Part shown: positions 1-7,000 of the stretch, piece by piece
Numbering within the stretch: position 1 is the stretch's first letter
Layout: the number at the start of each line of letters is the position of its first letter
Assembly: GCA_017394565.1 (NCBI GenBank)
Contig: JAFPXW010000098.1
Location: forward strand, 1 to 7,432
Reading direction: 5' to 3'
DNA: 7,432 bases
DNA from: Oscillospiraceae bacterium
GTDB taxonomy: Bacteria; Bacillota; Clostridia; Oscillospirales; Ruminococcaceae
Made by a program: the position numbers and the translations under genes
Notes under the pieces: generated by a model
Told to the model about the DNA's origin: nothing
Database searches by the model: none
The model's input: only the letters and a program-made list of their open reading frames with translations

Positions 1-818
1 CCGGCAAGCTCGTCAAGGAACTGAATGTCAACAGCGATGCGTACTATTCCGCGTGGGCAATTGACGATGCTGCAGCCGTTGGCGACCTGGTCTTCGGCGA
101 CCGCGATGTGGTTTACAACACCCTGCCGGACTACCTGAGCGGCGCGGAAATGATCCGCACCGCCTGCGATGCCAAGAACACCGCGACCGACCTTGCGACG
201 CTGACCGTCTCCGCCGATGCCACGCTCTACATCGCGCTTGACAGCCGTGTGACCAATGTTCCGGCGTGGATGGCAAATTACGAGAAAACCGGCGATACTG
301 CGACCAATAACAACGACGTGACCTTCGATCTTTACAAGACCTCCGTCAGCGCCGGCGACACCGTGACGCTCGGCAGCAACGGTCAGAACACAAGCTGTGT
401 GAATTACACCGTATTCCTGACCGCCGCCGCACCGTCTGTGGAAGAAGCAACGACCGAAGCCCCGACAACAGAAGCCCCGACAACAGAAGCACCCACAACA
501 GAAGCACCCACGACAGAAGCTCCCACAACGGAAGCCCCCACCACAGAAGCGCCCACAACAGAAGCACCTGCAACGGAGGAAAGCACCGCATTGCCGACCA
601 CTGCACCGGAGGCAGCGGTTTACGGTGACGTGAACTGTGACGGCAAGGTAGACATTCTCGATGTCATCAAGCTGAACAAATACCTGCTGGGTTCGGCGAC
701 GCTTGACAGCACAGCCTCGCGCAATGCCGACGTAGATCTGAACCAGAATGTCGATGCGACCGACTCGCTGAACATCCTGAAATTCGTCGTCGAGCTGATC
801 ACGCTCCCGACGGCATAA
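1..818 (+). CDS. Dockerin-bearing extracellular enzyme, C-terminal part (5' truncated)
   Basis: The frame is open from base 3 and ends with TAA at 816-818, giving 271 residues with no start in the window; a GTG at 108 lies inside a domain and is not a credible start. Residues about 1-145 form a beta-rich ancillary module with the features VGDLVFGDRD, LSGAEMIRTACD, YIALDSRVTNVPAW and a final CVNYTVF. From memory, modules with this VFGDR/DxRV..PxW pattern accompany pectinases and other secreted carbohydrate enzymes; I cannot give it a family number. Residues 148-200 are a Thr/Glu/Ala/Pro linker. Residues about 207-268 are a type I-like dockerin: loop 1 is DVNCDGKVDILD, and loop 2 is DVDLNQNVDATD, where Gln replaces the usual Gly. 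The product is inferred to be secreted and assembled onto a scaffoldin. The missing N-terminal part must hold the catalytic domain, so the enzymatic activity is unknown. It converges on the GH43 gene, sharing a terminator region. Confidence 0.88.
   Translation, partial: GKLVKELNVNSDAYYSAWAIDDAAAVGDLVFGDRDVVYNTLPDYLSGAEMIRTACDAKNTATDLATLTVSADATLYIALDSRVTNVPAWMANYEKTGDTATNNNDVTFDLYKTSVSAGDTVTLGSNGQNTSCVNYTVFLTAAAPSVEEATTEAPTTEAPTTEAPTTEAPTTEAPTTEAPTTEAPTTEAPATEESTALPTTAPEAAVYGDVNCDGKVDILDVIKLNKYLLGSATLDSTASRNADVDLNQNVDATDSLNILKFVVELITLPTA
453..587 (+). repeat. 15-bp tandem repeat encoding TEAPT linker
   Basis: There are seven TEAPT units, one TEAPA and one degenerate TEEST, each 15 bases. Codon choice varies between units at third positions (gcc/gca/gct/gcg, ccc/ccg/cct), so the array is old or drifting rather than a fresh perfect duplication. 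It forms the flexible linker between the ancillary module and the dockerin of the first gene. Unit-number changes would keep frame and only alter linker length. Confidence 0.9.
762..800 (+). repeat. Inverted repeat, left copy (dockerin second helix)
   Basis: These 39 bases encode DSLNILKFVVELI at the end of the first gene's dockerin. They match the reverse complement of 4035-4073 at 37 of 39 positions, including a 23-base perfect core. The two copies lie in opposite orientation about 3.2 kb apart, flanking the whole GH43 gene. The similarity reflects homologous dockerins with shared codons, but at the DNA level it is also a possible substrate for recombination. Confidence 0.8.
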
Positions 819-841
819 ATCCCCGCATTTCACAAAACAGC

Positions 842-886
842 AAGCAGTTATCCCCAGTATTTCGGGGATAACTGCTTTTGTTTTTT
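842..886 (+). terminator. Intrinsic terminator between convergent genes
   Basis: A 14-bp perfect stem (842-855 pairing with 864-877) encloses an 8-base loop. It is followed on the plus strand by a T-rich run (TTTTGTTTTTT, 876-886) that overlaps the stop codon of the GH43 gene. It starts 23 bases after the stop of the first gene. On the minus strand the same stem is followed by a weaker TTTTG run, so it may also end the GH43 transcript. Confidence 0.9.
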
Positions 887-3764
887 ATTCTGCTGATTCT
901 ATCATCACCGTCGCCACCACCTCGCGGTGCGAAAGCTCCGCCGGGGCGCTCAGGCTGATGACCGGATCACCGTTCTTGTCGAACAGCACGCGCTTGACGT
1001 GCGTGTGGCGGCACGGATCATACAGCGGATCCTTGTGGTAGGTGCCGCACGCCTGATACGCATGAGCCGCAGGACGCGCATGATACACGATCAGAAGATC
1101 ACCGTTTTCGTCCACCACAAAGCTGTTGTGCCCGGGGCCGGATTCGCCCGTGAGGTTTCCGGTCGAAAGCACCGGATGATCGAGCTTTTTCCAGCTTTTC
1201 GTATCCATCAGATCCGCGCCTGCATCGGCTTCGAGCCGCCCGACACAGTACTCCGAGCCCGTGCCGGATGCCGAGAAGAATACGTACACCTTGCCGTTGG
1301 CCTTGAGGACGGCAGGGCCTTCGTTGACGCGGTTATGAACCAGTTCCCACGGGTATTCCGGCTTGGTGAGGAGGATGGGCTTAGAGATGAGCCGGTTCGG
1401 TGCGGACGGATCAATTTCCGCCATAAACAGCGAAGAATCGCCCTTGATCTCCGCCCAGATGACATAGTGCCTGCCCTCGTTCTCGAAATACGTCATGTCC
1501 AGCGAGAACCCCCGGAAGGATTCCGTGTCGCCGGAGGAAGCCTGCATCTGTCCGAGTTCCTTCCAGTTTCCGGTGTACGGATCGCCGTCACATTCGAGGA
1601 CATAGGGACGGATCGCCCAGATGTTGTCGCTCGCGCCGGCGGCAAAGAATAGATACCACTTTCCGCCGATCCTGTGCAGTTCCGGCGCCCAGATGTGCTT
1701 GGAAAGAATACCGCCGGAATGTGCCTTCCAGATGGTCTTTTCCTCTGCACCGGCAAGTCCTGCGACAGTTTCGCTGCGCCGGAGAATGATGCGGTCATAG
1801 CCCTTGTCCACGCTGCCGAATGCCGGATAGGACGCGGTGAAGTAGTAATACCCGTCCTCACCGTCCACAATGTAGGGATCGGCACGCTGTTCGATCAGCG
1901 GCGATGCATAGCGGTCGGCACTTCCCTGCGCCGTGCCGCGGACATGATAGACACCCGTCGATTCCGGATCAATGGCTGCGATGTCGTCCGCATCCCATAC
2001 CACCGGGAAGTCTGCTTCCATACCGTCGGTGTAGCTCGCCGTGACCTGTTCCGGAAGTGTCAGCGCGTCGCCGGCTTTCATGCGAACCGTCACATTGCCA
2101 AGTCCGGTCTGCTTCGGTGTGGCACCGGCAGACGGAAAGGCGTGGAGCAGCGCATCGTACTGGTCATCCGTGATGGGAATGACATAGCCGTGGCGCGGTG
2201 TGAAATCGAAGCTGTAGCCACTGCGCGGAACCGTCGTGAAATGCTCCAGATCGGTCGTTTCCTGCATGATGTAGTAGCCGTTGCCGTAAGCGTCGGACAT
2301 CATCACCCACTTGTCCGTGCCGAGGATGGGGTAAATGTTCGGGCCTTCCACACCGATGCCGTCCTCGGACACCTGCCGGATCTCGTCATAGGGGCCGGCG
2401 GCATGGTCGGAGGTGGCGAGGTAAAGCTTCTTGTTGGTTTCGTTCTTGTAGTACATATAGTACTTGCCGTTCTGGTAGATGATGTCAGAATCAATCGCAT
2501 CATTGCCGTTTTTCGGCGCAAAGAGCAGCTTCGGCTCGGTGTTGAGCGTCTTTAAGTCACGGCTGTAGGCATAATACATGACGGTGCGCTTGTCGCGGTC
2601 GGGCACACGGGCGGCAAAATAGATCATGTAGGATCCGGCTTCCGGATCGTAGATCGCCTGCGGTGCCCATGCGCGGTCGGCGCTCATCATGCTCTGGTAT
2701 TTGTTGGCGATGGGGATGGACGTTTCGTCAAACCAGTGGATGAGATCAGTCGATCTCGCACTCAGGAGGTCGCGGTTGCTGTTCCAGCCAAGAGAGGATT
2801 TCATATCGGTCGCCAGCAGGTGATACAGCCCGTCCTCGCCCTTGAAAATATACGGATCACGCAGACAGCCTGTGCCGACGCTCGATTTCCAGACGGCGTT
2901 CCCTCCGGCAAGTGCCGTGAAATGGTAGCCGTCCAGACTCACGGCGTAGGAGAGCCGTTCCTGTTCCGGCGCATTGCCGAGAAAATACGCGAACAAATAC
3001 GCCGTTTCCGGTTTTTGATACGGGATGTTCACCTCTGGTGAACTGCCGGTCGGTCTCATATGCAGGAAATCCGTCAGCATCCGAAGATCCGCACTTGTCG
3101 CAGCGCCGTTCGCGTCCAGATCCGCAACGGCAGTTTCAGCCGTATCCATACCCTCTGTCAGTCCTCTCTGCATGAGTGCGCGGTCAAAAATATCCACCTC
3201 GCCGTCCCGGTTCATATCACCGCACGTCAGGGTGTAGGTGCCGCCGACCGGACGGATGTACCACTTCTGCCCCTCGCCCTGCCAGTAATCCCACTGGTCG
3301 ATATTCGCGCCGTTCTCGTAGCTGATGTCATACACATCCAGCGCCGCCTTGCCGGAACATTCCGCCGTGATGTAGTAGGCATCGTCCGTGCGGTGCAGGA
3401 GAAAATGCTGTGCCGGCGTGTCCTCGTAGGGGGCAAGGGCGATGTTGTTGCCGTTGGTGGCATCGCCGCCCTCGACGGTGAGGGCAAGGCTGGGATCGTG
3501 AACGGACAGGATCTTGCACATTCCGCCGCCGATGCGGATGATCTGCCACTGTTGGCTGTCCCCTGCCTGCGCCTCCCATTGCAGGACATTGCCGTCGTCG
3601 CCGGCGGTCATGAGCTTACCGCTGAGGCGCGACATGATGGTGTAATGCGCGCCGCTGATGACGTCTCCGTGCTCATCCGCAAAGGCTGCCCCTGCCGGGA
3701 TCGCCGCCGCCGTTACCCCAAGAACCGCAGCCGTCAGCGCCGCTGCGATCGAATGCTGTTTCAT
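885..3764 (-). CDS. Secreted tandem GH43 glycosidase with ricin-type lectin domain and internal dockerin
   Basis: The protein has 959 residues, starting at the ATG at 3764. The frame is open 37 codons further up, but that extension contains the promoter, while the chosen ATG has a GGGGA site 6 bases upstream and begins a signal peptide (1-29, cleavage after AFA). Residues 35-172 are a ricin B-type beta-trefoil with QQW at 71-73, a QHF variant at 119-121 and QKW at 166-168. Residues 178-238 are a dockerin (loop 1 D183-D194; loop 2 D215-D226, with Thr at the ninth position). Residues about 246-540 are a GH43 five-blade propeller with likely base D303 (RDPYI), modulator D425 and acid E473 (VEGPN). 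Residues 553-614 look like a bacterial Ig-like (Big_4 type) domain. Residues 618-950 are a second GH43 with D629 (RADPYI), D756 and E815 (NEGPA), plus HIWAPELH; it most resembles alpha-L-arabinofuranosidase-type GH43. Both triads look intact. The role is inferred to be removal of arabinose-type side chains from pectin or arabinoxylan; the specificity of the first propeller is open. Confidence 0.92.
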   Translation of the reverse strand: MKQHSIAAALTAAVLGVTAAAIPAGAAFADEHGDVISGAHYTIMSRLSGKLMTAGDDGNVLQWEAQAGDSQQWQIIRIGGGMCKILSVHDPSLALTVEGGDATNGNNIALAPYEDTPAQHFLLHRTDDAYYITAECSGKAALDVYDISYENGANIDQWDYWQGEGQKWYIRPVGGTYTLTCGDMNRDGEVDIFDRALMQRGLTEGMDTAETAVADLDANGAATSADLRMLTDFLHMRPTGSSPEVNIPYQKPETAYLFAYFLGNAPEQERLSYAVSLDGYHFTALAGGNAVWKSSVGTGCLRDPYIFKGEDGLYHLLATDMKSSLGWNSNRDLLSARSTDLIHWFDETSIPIANKYQSMMSADRAWAPQAIYDPEAGSYMIYFAARVPDRDKRTVMYYAYSRDLKTLNTEPKLLFAPKNGNDAIDSDIIYQNGKYYMYYKNETNKKLYLATSDHAAGPYDEIRQVSEDGIGVEGPNIYPILGTDKWVMMSDAYGNGYYIMQETTDLEHFTTVPRSGYSFDFTPRHGYVIPITDDQYDALLHAFPSAGATPKQTGLGNVTVRMKAGDALTLPEQVTASYTDGMEADFPVVWDADDIAAIDPESTGVYHVRGTAQGSADRYASPLIEQRADPYIVDGEDGYYYFTASYPAFGSVDKGYDRIILRRSETVAGLAGAEEKTIWKAHSGGILSKHIWAPELHRIGGKWYLFFAAGASDNIWAIRPYVLECDGDPYTGNWKELGQMQASSGDTESFRGFSLDMTYFENEGRHYVIWAEIKGDSSLFMAEIDPSAPNRLISKPILLTKPEYPWELVHNRVNEGPAVLKANGKVYVFFSASGTGSEYCVGRLEADAGADLMDTKSWKKLDHPVLSTGNLTGESGPGHNSFVVDENGDLLIVYHARPAAHAYQACGTYHKDPLYDPCRHTHVKRVLFDKNGDPVISLSAPAELSHREVVATVMIESAE

Positions 3765-3770
3765 GAAAAT

Positions 3771-3775
3771 TCCCC
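3771..3775 (-). promoter_or_regulatory. Ribosome binding site of GH43 gene
   Basis: GGGGA on the minus strand is separated by six bases from the ATG at 3764. It decides the start: the longer open frame to 3875 has no such site in the right place and would place the core promoter inside the coding region. Confidence 0.75.
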
Positions 3776-3806
3776 GCTTTCTGTCATATCTGTCTCTTTT
3801 TGTGTG

Positions 3807-3827
3807 AACGGTTGATTTCCAACCGTT
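3807..3827 (-). promoter_or_regulatory. Perfect inverted repeat in 5' leader of GH43 gene
   Basis: This is an 8-bp perfect stem, AACGGTTG / CAACCGTT, around a 5-base spacer, located roughly 13-33 bases into the predicted transcript and about 40 bases before the start codon. On the minus strand it is not followed by a U run, so it does not look like a terminator or attenuator. It could be a repressor operator just downstream of the promoter, or an mRNA-stabilising 5' hairpin. No regulator gene is in the window. Confidence 0.6.
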
Positions 3828-3846
3828 GTATTCTCTGTTTGTATTT

Positions 3847-3875
3847 AGTATACAATAAAATTCATAATTTGTCAA
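3847..3875 (-). promoter_or_regulatory. Sigma-A type promoter of GH43 gene
   Basis: The minus strand carries a perfect -35 TTGACA (3870-3875), a 17-base AT-rich spacer and a -10 TATACT (3847-3852), which is one mismatch from TATAAT. Transcription is expected to start near 3840, giving a leader of about 76 bases to the ATG at 3764. This shows that the GH43 gene has its own promoter rather than depending on the lyase gene upstream of it. Confidence 0.85.
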
Positions 3876-3911
3876 TACACATTGTGAATCATAGGTGGAC
3901 AGAATGCATCA

Positions 3912-3949
3912 GAAAATGCGCCGTTCCCATGTGGGGACAGCGCATTTTC
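3912..3949 (-). terminator. Probable terminator of the pectate lyase gene
   Basis: A 10-bp outer stem (3912-3921 with 3940-3949) continues after one mismatch into a 6-bp inner stem closed by a 4-base loop; the inner stem includes one G-T pair. The outer stem has A and T runs at its ends, so the U run of the minus-strand transcript lies partly within the stem; there is no long U tract after it. It sits about 60 bases beyond the lyase stop and upstream of the GH43 promoter, where a terminator is expected. Strength is uncertain and it could act in both directions. Confidence 0.6.
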
Positions 3950-4001
3950 CAGATAAAGAAAGATATAAAAGGGGAGGGAATCGTCAAATGTTGCAAACTA
4001 T

Positions 4002-4016
4002 GGTTGTCGATCAACC
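4002..4016. repeat. Small palindrome GGTTG-N5-CAACC at the lyase stop codon
   Basis: A 5-bp stem with a 5-base spacer overlaps the TGA stop at 4011-4013. It has the same core (GGTTG-N5-CAACC) as the larger inverted repeat in the GH43 leader at 3807-3827. No U run follows it in either direction. A chance match is possible. Confidence 0.4.
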
Positions 4017-7000
4017 GAGAGAATCAAAAGACGGGATCAGCTCTACGACGAATTTCAGGATGTTCAGGGAGTCTGTGGTATCGGTGACACCGTTCTTGTC
4101 CACGTCCGCATTCAGCTTGCTGCGGTCAGACAGGGTACCGCTGCCCAGCAGGTGCTTGTTGAGGGCGATGACATCCATGATGTCGATCTTACCGTCGTCG
4201 TTGACATCGCCAGCCATCGGTGCCGCCTGCGGAGCCGTCGGCTCGTTGGTCGGGTTCTCTGCGACAGTCGTTGTGGTGACGGTCTCGGTGGAGGTTGCCG
4301 GTGCTGCGGTGGTGTTGTCCTCAGCGGCAGTCGTTACGACCGGAGCTGCGGTGGATTCAGTGGTAGGTGCTTCTGTTGCAGGCTCTGTGGTCGTGGTTTC
4401 CGGTGCGGCCGTGGTCTGAACGCTGCCGTCCGTGGAGGTCTTGCCGTTTACGACCTTGGTGTCGTCCATCGTACCGCCGTAAACTTCAAAGTAAGAAGCC
4501 AGCTTGGAGGTATCGGTCTGGAGGAAGTAGTCGCCGGACGGGATATAGCAGATCGAGGAGTTGGTATCGAAGTTTGCGTACTGGCAGTCGGTGTTGACCT
4601 TCTGGGACTTGTCCTTGACAACGGTACCGTCCATGCTGCCCTTGCAGCCGTTGAGCACGTCGTTGAAGCTCTTGACAGCGCCGAGCTTGACCTCCATCGG
4701 GTTCTTGCAGTTCTCAAAGAGGTTGTACTCAGAGAAGATGTATGCATTCGCTCTCGGATTCATGCAATAGCTCGTCTGACCGCTGAAGATGTTGTTGTAC
4801 ATATGGATGTTGGCCTGACGTGCGAGAGGTCCTCTGGATTCGCACTTGTTCCAGTAGTTGTGGTGATAGGTCAGGTGGAACTGGAGGTTGGAGTCGGATG
4901 CGCCGACGAGGTTGGTCTTGTGGTAGCCCTCGTAGTAGCAATAGCTGTTGGTGAAGTACTGACCGCGCTTGAAGTCGCACGCGCCGTCGCCGCCTGCCTT
5001 ATCGGATTCTGCCGGCTTGGAGATGGAGGGCTTGTAGAATTCGCAGTTGTGAACCCAGCAGCGCTCGACCGGTGCATTCAGCTTGGAGCTTTCCTGCACG
5101 CCTTCCATACCGACGCAGTCCTCAGGAACATTACGGAACGCAACATTGCGGATCTCGAAGCTCTTGCCGAGTTCCGGAGAAGTGGATTCGCACATGAAGT
5201 GGAAGCCCCAGCCGTCTACTGTCGCATCCGAACCGATGCCCTCGATGGTGATGTCCTTACCGGACTTCATTCTTGCCATACCGCCGTTGTCGCCAACGCT
5301 GCCGCCCAGATCGGTGGAGTCGTATGCGGTCACACCAGCCGGTGCCTTGACATCGCCGATGATGCGGACAACGAGCGGTGTGCCGTCCTCAGCGAGCTTC
5401 TTGATGATGCCGGCATTGGTATTGGGCTTGGTGCCGCCGTTGGCAGTCTTGCCGCCGCCGATGTCCTGACCTACGGAGTTCAGGATGTTGCCGATACCGG
5501 TGACCTTGGTGCCGTCCTTGGAGGTGACGGAAACGGTGTCCTTGTTGTCATTGGTGACATAGAGGACGATCGCGCCGGGCTTCAGGGTACCCTGGTCGGT
5601 GTAAGCGCCGACGCCCGCGGTGTAATTGTAATGCGCATAACCGGAACGATCCTGTGCATTGACTTCCAGACCGCTCTGGGTGATGGTGCCCTTGGCAGTG
5701 GTCAGGGATACGGAGTAAGTACCTGCCGGAACGCCCGGAATATCGACACGCAGACCATCGCTGGTATCGCGCACGAGGTACTGGAGATCGTCGCCGGTCA
5801 GGGTGCCGTTGACAGCGCCGGAGTAGGAAACGCCGGTCACATCGGAATCCTTGACACCGGAGTAAACCACATACAGCATCTCATTCCAGCCGCCTGCGCT
5901 CACGACCTTGATGCCGTTGAGGTTGACATTGCTGCCGGAGGAGGAAGGCTGTGCGGTCGTTGCGGTCGGCTGCTGCTGTGTCTGCTGACCGGACGGTGCG
6001 GTGGTGGAGACCGGAGCAGTCACAACACTGCCGCCGCTTGCGGAGAGTGCCATGTAGAACAGGTTCACGGCATCAGCCTTGGTGAGGGTGTGCTTGCCGG
6101 CGGAAACGTCTGCAGTGATGACGCCGTTGGAAGCGGTCAGCTTGTTGCCGTCGAGCTTGACGGTCGCTGCACTCTCGCCGAATACGAGTGTCAGCTTGCC
6201 GTTGGACGGTGCGGTGAACTCAATGGAGGTCGAGCTTTCCATCTTCAGGCACTGTGTCAGTGTCTGACCGTCATAGGTGACAGTTCCCTTCTGCGAGGAG
6301 AGATTGCCGGTGATGGCATAGAAACTGCTGGAAGTGCCGTCCTTGGTGAAATTATGCACATAGGCAGAACCGGAGACTGGTGTCTGACCGGACGGTGCGG
6401 TGGTGGAAACAGACGGTGCAGTGGTGGATACAGACGGTGCCGTCGTGGAAACTGCCGGTGCTGTGGTCACGGCCGGAGTAGTTGCCACCGGTGCGGAGGT
6501 CTGATCCGTAAAGCCGGAGCCGATCGCCTTGATGGAATCGCTGTAGGACTTGAGGGCTGCCTTGAGCTTGGTGTTTACATGATAATCAGCGTCGTCCACG
6601 GAATTATCGAATGTCCACTTGAAGTCGCCGCCCTGTACACGGCCTGCATTGGCGCTGACCTTGTTCGGAACGTCCTTGGCAGCGTCCGGTGTGTAGCTGT
6701 ACATGATGCCGGAATCGGTATCGAAGTTGTTATAGGTCGAGCCGCCGCTCTTGGCCTTGACGGAGGACGGGACTTTCTCATTGCGGGCGGAAGCCACATA
6801 CACGTCGAAGCTGCTGCTGTTGTCGGCATAGGTGACAAGCCCCTTGGCGCCGATGATCTCGTTGCCGTAAGCCTTGATGATGCCGCCGGTCTCGCCGGAG
6901 AGGACGGCGCCGCCCTCAGAACCCTGGCTGGAGATCAGGAACGGATTCGGGCAGTTGCGGAAGTAGTTGTTCTCCGCAAAGCAGGATGCGCCCATCGTCA

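Noticed and set aside
453..587. Tandem 15-bp array as a possible CRISPR or regulatory repeat
   Set aside because: The repeats are contiguous with no spacers, are in frame and encode a TEAPT protein linker.
927..3815. Several plus-strand open frames of 70-293 codons opposite the GH43 gene
   Set aside because: They are shadows of a gene with intact catalytic motifs over its full length, and none shows a start site or recognisable domain.
3765..3875. Longer GH43 start at 3875, adding 37 residues
   Set aside because: The extension includes the -35 and -10 boxes and the leader hairpin, places a charged sequence before the signal peptide, and lacks a ribosome binding site; the ATG at 3764 has one.
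3895..4419. Plus-strand frame with a good-looking AGGGGAGGG site before an ATG near 3988
   Set aside because: After a few codons it reads antisense through the lyase dockerin and linker, with no promoter or recognisable protein; the purine-rich stretch is the complement of the lyase 3' untranslated region.
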